Below are positions 39,412-47,530 of a DNA stretch of 64,000 bases, piece after piece. The stretch spans positions 1-64,000 of the forward strand of contig CADWAF010003261.1 in the NCBI GenBank assembly GCA_902984215.1. Direction: 5' to 3'. The notes below the pieces were generated by a model. It saw nothing but the letters and a program-made list of their open reading frames with translations. It did not search any database and was not told the DNA's origin. Source of the DNA: Willaertia magna (taxonomy: Eukaryota > Heterolobosea > Eutetramitea > Acrasida > Naegleriidae). The translations under genes were made by a program, and so were the position numbers. Position 1 is the first letter of the stretch; each line of letters opens with the position of its first letter.

Positions 39412-39917
39412 TGTTTAAGTAATTATTTGTTATAATTAAAATTTGTTATTGTTTCAATTGTTTTAAAGATATACCTAGTTGTTAATTGAAATGGCAATCC
39501 TTTTTATAGCACCTCTTAAATGAATATACATATTACTCAGTAAACTTAATCACTGTTTGGTTTTACTTATTTATTACCTTAGCTGTAAAGGAAGCAATCC
39601 ATGAGTAATATTTGGATTTACGAAATGTTGTCTACTTCCTTTTATTTGACTACAACTTAGATTTTTTTGAATTCACAATTTCTAGTTCTTTTATTATTCA
39701 TCAGCATTATCATCATCTGTGTTACTTTCCTTTCATTTCCTTCATCTTCTATTGTTAAGTAGCAACAAAAAACATCTTAGTGCTCCACATTATTTTTTTC
39801 TTTTGAGAATATTGGGCACTTTCCCGCCTCATGAAACGGTCAGAGATTAAATTCAATAAAAAAAAAGAAAATTAAAAAAATAGAAAGAATTTAAATTTCG
39901 GAAAGTAATAAGTTAAG
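39412..39917. promoter_or_regulatory. Divergent promoter region, about 500 bp
   Basis: It lies between the membrane-protein gene and RFC3. It contains Thr/Ser-like TTC/CAT repeats and poly-A near the RFC3 start, but no open frame of note, no RNA gene and no clear repeat. Confidence 0.4.
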
Positions 39918-41012
39918 ATGGTTTTATGGGTAGATAAACATCGTCCAACAACATTGGATAATATGCAAATACATAAAGATATTTCAACTAATCTAAAGAA
40001 TATAGTTTCAACTGGAGATTTCCCACATTTACTTATCTATGGACCTTCTGGAGCAGGTAAAAAGACTAGAATTCATGCTTTAATAAAACAATTATATGGA
40101 TCTAAAGGAGAGAAAGTAAAATTAGAAAATAAAGAAGTACCTGTAGGTTCTACTGAATCAAAAACTGTAACAGTTACAGTTTTAACAAGTAATCATCATA
40201 TAGAATTAACACCAAGTGAAAGTGGGTCTTATGATAGATATGTTATTGCTAATATGATTAAAGAGATTGCAGAGACAGATACAGTTGGTAAAATAAATAC
40301 TATTGGTAATGCTAGTTCATCTAATAATAATGCGCAACAAGGTATTAAAGTTATTGTTCTTCATGAGGTTGACTCATTGACAAGAGAGGCCCAACAAGCT
40401 TTACGTAGAATTATGGAGAAATATTCTAAAAATTGTAGATTAATACTATGTGCAACAAGTACTTCAAAAGTTATACCTCCAATTAGAAGTAGATGTTTAA
40501 GTGTAAGAATACCAGCCCCTACAGAAGAAGATATTGAAACGGTTTTAAAACTTGTTGCTAAGAAAGAAAATATAAATTTAATACCTGAAATTACGAAACA
40601 AATATGTGAAAATTGTGATAGAAATTTAAGAAGAGCAATTTTAATGTTAGAAAGTGCGAAAATAGATCAATACCCTTTTAAAAAAGATCAAAAAGTTAAA
40701 TTACCTGCATGGGAGAAATTTATTGAGGATATTGCAAAGTCAATAATTCAAGAACAATCACCAAATCAATTATTGAAGATTAGAGATGATTTTTATTTAT
40801 TGTTGACAAATTGTATTTCACCAGAAACCATTTTGAAACAATTATTATTAAAGTTACTGGAATTAAATCCAAGTGATGAACAATCCATTAAATTGGTAAA
40901 TTTAGCTGCAATATTTGAACATCGTATGAAATGTGGAAGTAATCCAATCTTTCATTTGGAAGCTTTCGTAGCGAAAGTGATGACAATGTTAATGAATTCG
41001 TTTTCACTTTAA
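39918..41012 (+). CDS. RFC3: Replication factor C subunit 3 (human RFC3 / yeast Rfc5 type)
   Basis: 364 residues, normal length. It opens with MVLWVDKHRP. The Walker A motif GPSGAGKKT is at 42-50, with the KK variant typical of this subunit. The Walker B position reads VIVLHEVD, with the Asp/Glu weakened as in human RFC3 (TEVD). Then come LTREAQQALRRIMEKYSKNCRLIL, the sensor STSKVIPPIRSRC with the SRC arginine finger, and VRIPAPT. It is a clamp-loader ATPase-family subunit that loads PCNA at primer-template junctions in the nucleus. A short Asn/Ser insert near 135-142 is species-specific. No intron. The assignment is very firm. Confidence 0.95.
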   Translation: MVLWVDKHRPTTLDNMQIHKDISTNLKNIVSTGDFPHLLIYGPSGAGKKTRIHALIKQLYGSKGEKVKLENKEVPVGSTESKTVTVTVLTSNHHIELTPSESGSYDRYVIANMIKEIAETDTVGKINTIGNASSSNNNAQQGIKVIVLHEVDSLTREAQQALRRIMEKYSKNCRLILCATSTSKVIPPIRSRCLSVRIPAPTEEDIETVLKLVAKKENINLIPEITKQICENCDRNLRRAILMLESAKIDQYPFKKDQKVKLPAWEKFIEDIAKSIIQEQSPNQLLKIRDDFYLLLTNCISPETILKQLLLKLLELNPSDEQSIKLVNLAAIFEHRMKCGSNPIFHLEAFVAKVMTMLMNSFSL

Positions 41013-41182
41013 AAGTTTTGTAAACATTAAGTTATTTTTACAATACATTCTTTCAAACTCTATTCATTTCACATATCCACTACTAACCATTGTTTCTTCA
41101 AACAAATCATTCAAAACAAAATTTAACAAATGTGCTTTATTTTGTTTTAAACATAACAGTTAATATCTTCTAAGTTTTCCAT

Positions 41183-42232
41183 TTATTGTATTTTTTGTAA
41201 GAACATTTCAAGTAATTCCCCTTCACTCTTATCAATAAATTTACCTTCATAATAAGGATCCTCTCCATAATAATGTTCATACTGAATAGACTTTAAATTT
41301 TTCATATAAGGCGAATTAATAATATATTTCACACATTCATTCCCAGAATTTGTTCTTCTGATATCTAAATAATTTAAATTACACATATTTGGACTATTTG
41401 CAATATATTTCACTCCATCATCTCCAATATAAGTATATTCAAATTCCAATGATTCAATGTTTTTTGAATTTTCACTTTCACACATAATTCTAATACCTTC
41501 TCCATCTAAATGACATCTATCCATTGTAAAAATTTTGATGTTCTTTAAATACTGACTTGAAGCAAAATATTTCATTCCTTCTTTTGAAATATTTCCTTGA
41601 CCAATGTCAAGTTCTTGTAAGTTTATAAAATTTGGACTGTCACAAATAAATTTAAAACCTTTGTCTCCATGTAAATCAGTTAATTTTAAACAAGTCAATT
41701 TGGAAAATTTTGGACTTGTAGCTAATAATTGAATTGAATTTAAAGAAAATCCATTCCAATAACCATTAAAATAAGTTAAATTATTGAAATTTTTACCATT
41801 TTCAATCATTTTTAATCCTTCATCTCCCAGTAAAAATCTGTAAAGAGTTAAATGGCTAACATTTTTAAAATTGTTACAATTTACAATTTTTTCTAACATT
41901 TTTAAACATAATGACTTCGTTTCAACATCACTTAAACCTAATCTTTCAATTTTTAAACTTTTTATTTCACACAATTTTTCAATTATTTCTAAAGTTGGTT
42001 CATGTAAACTTAATTGAGAAATAAATTGAATTGTTAAACTATTACAATACCCATCAAAATTCTTATCATAATAAAAGAAACTCTTTTCAAAATCTTTAAA
42101 TCTTAATTGAAGAGCTAATTCTTTCCAATGTTTACAAATTACAATAATTTTAGTAATAACATCATTAATTGTAAAAAATTGGAAAATATTTTCAAAAAGA
42201 ATATCTTGATGGTTTAATTGCGAAAAACTCAT
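41183..42232 (-). CDS. F-box / leucine-rich-repeat protein
   Basis: 349 residues from the ATG at 42232 (MSFSQLNHQD). An in-frame ATG 25 codons upstream lacks the usual A-rich context and is less likely. Residues 8-50 form an F-box-like segment (ILFENIFQFFTINDVITKI, CKHWKELA). From about 70 on there are eight to ten LRRs of the ribonuclease-inhibitor/AMN1 kind: 'LTYFNGYWNGFSLNSIQLLA', 'LQELDIGQGNISKEGMKYFA' and 'LNYLDIRRTNSGNECVKYI'. Such proteins are substrate receptors of SCF ligases; this is the most ordinary reading. It is convergent with RFC3 (170 bp between stops). Confidence 0.7.
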   Translation of the reverse strand: MSFSQLNHQDILFENIFQFFTINDVITKIIVICKHWKELALQLRFKDFEKSFFYYDKNFDGYCNSLTIQFISQLSLHEPTLEIIEKLCEIKSLKIERLGLSDVETKSLCLKMLEKIVNCNNFKNVSHLTLYRFLLGDEGLKMIENGKNFNNLTYFNGYWNGFSLNSIQLLATSPKFSKLTCLKLTDLHGDKGFKFICDSPNFINLQELDIGQGNISKEGMKYFASSQYLKNIKIFTMDRCHLDGEGIRIMCESENSKNIESLEFEYTYIGDDGVKYIANSPNMCNLNYLDIRRTNSGNECVKYIINSPYMKNLKSIQYEHYYGEDPYYEGKFIDKSEGELLEMFLQKIQ

Positions 42233-42597
42233 AGTGTACTTTGTGTATTTTTTTTTGAAATAGCTTGTTGACTTTAACAATAAGTTTACAATGGAATAGC
42301 ACATCAAATTTGAAAATGATTTTTCATGCTATAACGAATTACAGTAAATTACATTAATAACCAATTCATTTATATGTTACCCCCAGTGTTCGGCCGTTGT
42401 CAAAAAGTACTCTGTAATTTTCGAATGGTGGATACAGTAATTTTGTTTTATGGTCACCCTACAAAATTAACCCTCAGCGACCTTCACCTTTAATGCACCG
42501 AAAGAATTAATACAAGAGAGGAAATTAATACAAGAAATGAGGAAATGCTTTTGAATCTAGTTATAGATTGTGAAATATGTTTGTACTTTCATTCGAC
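42233..42597. other. Gene-free stretch before the split tRNA
   Basis: About 365 bp, richer in G and C than typical for this window. It should hold the promoter of the F-box/LRR gene. The last five bases before the tRNA (TCGAC) match the flank of the intact tRNA-Thr copy, and similarity stops there. Confidence 0.4.
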
Positions 42598-42990
42598 GGC
42601 CTCTTAGCTCAGTCGGCAGATGCGCTGTCCTAGTAAGACAGAGGTCATGGGTTCGATTACATCTATTATCTTTCCTTTTTAAATGTCATTGAGGTTACGA
42701 TATAATAAAATAATAAATTATTTTATAACGTTACAATATTATTTTTAAAATTTCCTTTTTAAAACATTTACTATATTCTAAAAATAAAAGTTATGATCAA
42801 TTATATTTATTAATTTTTCATCTTTCTTTCCTATTTCAGTTTCTAAATAATGATATTACTAAATTAATAAAGATAAAGGTTACGATATTAAAATGTAATA
42901 AATTGTCAACAACTAATAGATTAAATACACTTACCTTATTAGTATAGTTACTATATTCTAAAAATAAAGGTTTCGATTCCCATAGAGGCC
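42598..42990 (+). pseudogene. tRNA-Thr (AGT) gene split in the T-loop by about 310 bp
   Basis: Bases 42598-42658 repeat the intact tRNA-Thr at 33373-33445 exactly, from GGCCTCT through the anticodon AGT to GGGTTCGATT. Foreign A/T-rich sequence then runs to 42971. The tRNA resumes at 42972 with TTCGATTCCCATAGAGGCC and the same terminator TTTTACCTTTTTTG. TTCGATT is present on both sides of the insert, as a 7-bp target-site duplication would leave it. The interruption is inside the B box. The gene probably makes no normal tRNA unless the insert is removed. Both flanks of the intact copy (TCGAC upstream, the terminator downstream) are preserved, so this was once a complete gene. Confidence 0.85.
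42659..42971 (+). repeat. Insert inside tRNA-Thr: degenerate ~90-bp repeats with B-box-like motifs
   Basis: The insert carries near-copies of the interrupted B-box sequence at regular distance: GGTTACGAT at 42693, AGTTATGAT at 42789, GGTTACGAT at 42878 and GGTTTCGAT at 42969, spaced about 96, 89 and 91 bp. A 21-bp sequence TTACTATATTCTAAAAATAA(A) occurs identically at 42768-42788 and 42948-42968, just before the second and fourth motif. GGTTACGATAT at 42693 and 42878 is also identical. This suggests a tandem array grown from one unit. No open frame of transposase type is present. Confidence 0.7.
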
Positions 42991-43071
42991 TTTTACCTTT
43001 TTTGCGCAAAAAAAAAATTGTTTTATTGAAGTTTCTTCCTCTAATTTGAAGAAAAGTTAAAACAGAAAAAA

Positions 43072-44178
43072 ATGTTAAACAAGCAAACAAGTGTTAATAC
43101 TACCCTTACAACTTTACCAGTAGTTTCAAGCTTAGCTCCAGAAGTTAGACAAGGTGCTTCTTCTATTTTATACAAGGACCAAATTATTTCATTTGCTGGT
43201 AGAATTAATTCTGACAAAAGTGTCAAAAGAAAAGGAAGAAATTTAATTAATGAATTGTGGAAAGGAAAATTAATGAAATTAAATGATAATGACATTGTGA
43301 TTGATTGGCAATTAGTTAGTCCAGATGATGACAATTCTAAAATTCAAAAAAGACATAATCATACTTCTATTTTATGGAATAATAAAATGATTATATTTGG
43401 TGGAAGTAACAATGATAAATATTTTAATGATATTATTGAGTTTGATTTAACAACTGACAAGTTTACAAAAATAAATATGTTAAGTGATGAAATCCCAGAA
43501 CCAAGACATGGACATACAGCAATACTTTACAATAATGAATATATGATTGTTTTTGGAGGGAAATTAGGTAAAGGATTCCAAGCAGAATATAAAAACGATG
43601 TTTGGAAATATCACTTACCTACAAAAACTTGGACAAAAGTTCAAGTCAATCAAAAATCAAATCAAATGCCTCAAGAAAGATGTTGGCATACATGTATTTT
43701 ATATAAAGGTAGATACATGTTATTGTTTGGAGGGTTTTATTCAGCAAAACGTATGTCAAAACATTTTAATGATTTATGGTCCTTTGATTTAGAAACTAAT
43801 CAATGGGAATTATTGAATGATAATTTTGGAATTGATAATTTACCAAATGTTAGAAATAGACATGGTTGTTTTGTAATGGAAGATCAATTCTTTGTATTTT
43901 TTGGAAATTATTATAAAAATCGTAAAGATTTATTTTTGAATGACGTTTGCTGTTTTGATTTATTACAAAAGAAATGGAAATTAAATATTGATTTAAAGAT
44001 GGATAGATTAGATATTTATGGTGAAGGATTGGGACACTTTTGTACATTAATGAATGATAATGATGCTGTAGAAGGAAGTATTATTCCAAAGAATAGTTGT
44101 TTAATATTTAGTGGGGAACTTGCTGGATTGAGAAGAACAAATGAAACTTCTTTATTAACATTTCATAAAGATTTATAG
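43072..44178 (+). CDS. Kelch-repeat propeller protein
   Basis: 368 residues with five or six Kelch motifs. Each has the 'RxxHT', the double glycine, and the 'Nx(I/V/L)xx(F/Y)(D/H)LxxxxW' elements: RHNHTSILWNNKMIIFGGS; PRHGHTAILYNNEYMIVFGGK; ERCWHTCILYKGRYMLLFGGF; VRNRHGCFVMEDQFFVFFGN. The last blade has GN instead of GG. It is likely a cytosolic propeller adaptor. There is no BTB or F-box, so no ligase role can be claimed. The ATG follows AAAAAA and begins about 80 bp beyond the split tRNA's terminator. Confidence 0.85.
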   Translation: MLNKQTSVNTTLTTLPVVSSLAPEVRQGASSILYKDQIISFAGRINSDKSVKRKGRNLINELWKGKLMKLNDNDIVIDWQLVSPDDDNSKIQKRHNHTSILWNNKMIIFGGSNNDKYFNDIIEFDLTTDKFTKINMLSDEIPEPRHGHTAILYNNEYMIVFGGKLGKGFQAEYKNDVWKYHLPTKTWTKVQVNQKSNQMPQERCWHTCILYKGRYMLLFGGFYSAKRMSKHFNDLWSFDLETNQWELLNDNFGIDNLPNVRNRHGCFVMEDQFFVFFGNYYKNRKDLFLNDVCCFDLLQKKWKLNIDLKMDRLDIYGEGLGHFCTLMNDNDAVEGSIIPKNSCLIFSGELAGLRRTNETSLLTFHKDL

Positions 44179-44234
44179 TTTTTTTATTGTTCATTATATT
44201 TACACAATATTTACAATGAGTTTGGTTTACAATT

Positions 44235-44507
44235 TTATTTATTTAATTTATTATCTTTGCCTGGTAAGTTTACATTAAATGTATTCTTTTGATAAAGATT
44301 ATCTTCTCTGGTTGGATTATAATTTTGATCATATAATCCTGAATTAATATTTGGAGCAACTTCAGAAAGATCCTTGTCAGAACTAATAGTACCAAAGTTT
44401 GGATTATTCCAATCTTTACCACCTGGAATGATTTTATTTTCATCCTTTTCAATGTTGCCAGAGTTAAATTTACCAAAATCTTTACCACTTTGTTTTGGAA
44501 CGTCCAT
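44235..44507 (-). CDS. Small hydrophilic, probably disordered protein
   Basis: 90 residues rich in Asn, Asp, Lys and Gly, without membrane segments or cysteines. The first half repeats short motifs such as SGKDFGKFNSGN and PGGKDWNNPNFGT. It could be an intrinsically disordered regulator or a hydrophilin-type stress protein; no family is recognised. It is convergent with the Kelch gene, 56 bp between stops, and the ATG has an A-rich leader. Codon usage is ordinary, which supports translation. Confidence 0.45.
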   Translation of the reverse strand: MDVPKQSGKDFGKFNSGNIEKDENKIIPGGKDWNNPNFGTISSDKDLSEVAPNINSGLYDQNYNPTREDNLYQKNTFNVNLPGKDNKLNK

Positions 44508-44768
44508 TCTTAATGTTTGTTTTGATTTCTTTTTGATTTGATTTTATTAACAAAGGTTTTTATTATTGTTTGGAAATTATTTTTGGATGGTTATTAATTT
44601 TTGAAATTGTTTGTTATAGTAGTTTTATTTTTATGATTTATAAGTAATAGAAATGTTAGGGTTTCCTTTGTAAAATTCGGGACCGGTTCCAGTGTGCGTT
44701 TGAACTGTTAGTGATGGACCCAAATGGTTGAATTTGCCGTTAAGAATTTTGTAAACATTTGAAAAAAA

Positions 44769-45554
44769 ATGAAAGAAAAGAAATTATTGGTTTACAAACC
44801 AATAATTAATTTAAATGTTGACAACGTTTGCGTTTCTGGAGGAGCTACCGGATCAGATTATTATTGGATAAAAGAAGCAGATAAATATAGTCACGGATCT
44901 GTGGTCATGTCTTTTGTTGGACACAAAGGAAGAACTGTTATAAAATCACTAAATTTAAAAATTATAGAAATAGAAAAACAAAATCTTTTGACAGCTGATA
45001 GTAAATTATTAATTGCTAATAAATATTTAAAAAGAAGTAATATTAATTATGATTTATTGAGAAGAAATTATTTTATTATTCAACAAGCTGATTCTGTTTA
45101 TGCGATAATTACAAAATTATTTAATAAGAATCAAAGTAACAAAGATCAAGTAAGAATTGATGGTGGAACAGCTTGGGGTTGTCAAATGTTTGTTATTGAA
45201 TATATTTCTAAATTAACAAATATCAATGACATTAAATCCTTAATAGTTTGTGTTCCACTTTACGTTTTTTCACAAGACACTAACAAATGGCTTCAAGCCA
45301 AATGTCACTATAATATGGAAACATTATCCCTTAAAGAAATTGATTGGTTTGAAATTACAGAAGCTCCAAAACCAAAAGGTTGTTATGGGGCAATTGGAAC
45401 GAGAGAAATTAATAGCAATGGTATAAAAGCAATTCAAAATATTTTCAGTAAGGAGGAAGACAATAATTTTGAGGGAAGAAGAGCAAAACAATTACACCCT
45501 GAAATTTTGTTGTATAAAAATCGTGCAAGTACACAAAACAATAGTATGCAATAA
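44769..45554 (+). CDS. SLOG/Rossmann-like nucleotide-binding protein (putative)
   Basis: 261 residues. A conserved-looking N-terminal SGGATGSDYYWI at about 22-33 sits after a hydrophobic strand, matching the glycine-rich nucleotide loop of SLOG-superfamily folds (the DprA/LOG/YpsA type). A second block RRNYFIIQQADSVYAI (about 97-112) and a third, RIDGGTAWGCQMFVIEYI (about 131-148), repeat the strand-Gly-helix layout. This 'GGATGSD ... RNY..Q.AD.VYA ... GGTAW' set is seen in uncharacterised proteins of bacteria, protists and large viruses, as far as I recall. Function is not known; a role in nucleotide-derived signalling or processing is inferred. The start follows AAAAAAAA. Confidence 0.45.
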   Translation: MKEKKLLVYKPIINLNVDNVCVSGGATGSDYYWIKEADKYSHGSVVMSFVGHKGRTVIKSLNLKIIEIEKQNLLTADSKLLIANKYLKRSNINYDLLRRNYFIIQQADSVYAIITKLFNKNQSNKDQVRIDGGTAWGCQMFVIEYISKLTNINDIKSLIVCVPLYVFSQDTNKWLQAKCHYNMETLSLKEIDWFEITEAPKPKGCYGAIGTREINSNGIKAIQNIFSKEEDNNFEGRRAKQLHPEILLYKNRASTQNNSMQ

Positions 45555-45898
45555 TAATAATTAAAATGTAATTTAACCAACAAACAAACAAACGTACAAC
45601 TTGCTTTGCTTGCAACAGCAATCATCACTAAAACTTCAAAGAATTATTTCCAAGCACCCAAATAATTGAAATGTTGGGTTCAATTTAAATGGAACCTTTC
45701 TCATTGAAATTCCAAAAATCAGCACAAAGTTTCTAAAGTTCTAAAGCGAGGCACAAAAAATTTTTCGCTTTAGAACTGGGCTCCTCAAACAATTATGTAA
45801 GTTTTTCCCAATGAGGGAACTCAATCTGAAAACGTTTAAGAATTGGTAGCGACGTAAAGACTTTAAGGAAACGAGATGTTTTGAAAAAAGATAACAAC
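45555..45898. other. Gene-free stretch between SLOG-like gene and membrane-protein gene
   Basis: About 340 bp. It contains the perfect inverted repeat at 45737-45777 and a GTAAGT at about 45797 that could be a 5' untranslated splice donor. No other gene is seen. Confidence 0.4.
45737..45777. promoter_or_regulatory. Perfect 13-bp inverted repeat (hairpin or dyad)
   Basis: The left arm AGTTCTAAAGCGA (45737-45749) and right arm TCGCTTTAGAACT (45765-45777) are exact complements around a 15-base A/T-rich loop. A direct repeat of TTCTAAAG overlaps the left arm. It lies about 120 bp before the 45899 gene, so it may be a dyad-symmetric transcription factor site or an RNA hairpin near a transcript end. 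Confidence 0.55.
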
Positions 45899-47481
45899 AT
45901 GAAATTAATGGTCACTTGGTTTTTAATTATAATAATACTATTGTCTGCACTACTAACGATAGAGGGGGTTGTGAATGGCAATTCGGGATCTACTAATACT
46001 ATTTATGCAATAGATGATATTATATTTCCATTAGATAATAGTGATATACAGGAAGTGATGTCCAATAATAATGCAACAAGTAAGAATGAAACGGTACTAG
46101 CAAGCAATGTATTATATACTGTATTTCGTTCAGTTTACTTTAATGCCATCTCTTCAGGTATATTTGCAAGTATAATTGCCCTAGTTCTCACAATTGTTTT
46201 AGAAAAAGCTGGAGGCGCAGTTGGAGGTAAGTAAGCAACACAATATTGATGTGTATAATTAATGTGCTTTATTTTGCTTAAATAGGAATACTTGGATCTA
46301 TACCCACAGCTATAGTTCCAACAGCTATTGGTTTCTTTTTAGATGCCCACAGACAATTTGAGGATTCTAACTTATCAGAGAAGGAGAAGTTTGACGCTAA
46401 ATATCATTTACTAACGCAAGAATTATATACTGTACCCATTAGTAACTTTATTTCTTGTGTTTATCTAACTTGCTTAAAGTTTTCTCCATTTGTGTTGCAG
46501 TTTCTTTATAAAAAGATAAAGGATCAAACAAATCCATTATCTCCTTCAAATAGAACTTACAGTGAAAGGTTAATTCAATGGGTTGACAATTTAACTGAAA
46601 CGAAGGTTAAGGTTTACAAAAGTTTATTTGTTTGTTTTATTTCACTTTGTGTATGGTTTTTAATTGCCGTTGTGTGGATTTCTTTCTTGGATTTTAACAA
46701 ACCAATCAATGATAGATTATTGTTGTCTTTTTCTGTTGTGGCAACAGTGTTAACTTTAGTTTTAGGGGTAGCCATTTGTTGGAAGGTAAAAGAACAACCA
46801 GAAACGGAGAAGAAGAAAACGGCTTGGTATATGTATGTGTGTAGAACTCTGCTGCCATTTCTATTGATATCATTTTGTGTTTTTTTGGGAAGTTTAAAGT
46901 TGACAGTTGTTGCTGGTTTATTAAGTGGATTTCCAACCATTTGGACAACTACATTAATTACTTTATGGATAAGTCAATCTGAAGGTATTGTAATGAATGC
47001 TATTGGTTCTATGATGTTAGGTAGTTGTAGTGTATCTGTATTTTGTTTACTAATGGTGCCAAGTGGAATGTATTGGAACTTGACAGCTGGATTATTCTTT
47101 TCCTATGACATGGCTATTTTATTTGCCAATGTGCCAGCTTACTTCTTTATAAAGTGGAGAAGAGAGGTAGCCCACAACAAACAATTGGAGCATTTGAATA
47201 GGTTCCACTGGTATGATCATATGCCCAGACCTAAAGTGATAATAAGTAGTACAGCATCCTCAATAGCCAGTGACAGCCTTAGTACAGTGAATGATGCTGT
47301 TTCAATACAGTATGTTGGAGGATATAATGAACATATTAAAAGGTCTGCATCTCATTCAGAAATTGAGGTATTATCTCTGGAAGAGAGTGAAAGGTTCTCT
47401 ATTGATAATGAAACAACATCTTCTTGGGGTAGTGCCACAAAAACAAAGCTTGGATACGTTTATAAAAGCTCTTACTTTTAA
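45899..47481 (+). CDS. Undescribed multi-pass membrane protein, paralog of 37975-39411 (2 exons)
   Basis: Exons 45899-46226 and 46286-47481; the 59-bp intron starts GTAAGT and ends AAATAG. The product is 507 residues. Unlike its paralog it begins with a signal-peptide-like segment (MKLMVTWFLIIIILLSALLT) and a 60-residue luminal Asn-rich region. The spans then match the paralog, as do both internal motifs: GGILGSIPTAIVPTAIGF (built across the splice) and VAGLLSGFPTIWTTTLITLWI. The C-terminal tail is Ser-rich. The intron lies inside the first motif, and the paralog at 38 kb lacks it, so one copy gained or lost it. Transporter-like pseudo-symmetry is inferred. Confidence 0.65.
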
Positions 47482-47530
47482 ATAATTTTATTAAACATTT
47501 TAATTTTTGTAAGATGTTTGTGTTGCTTTA

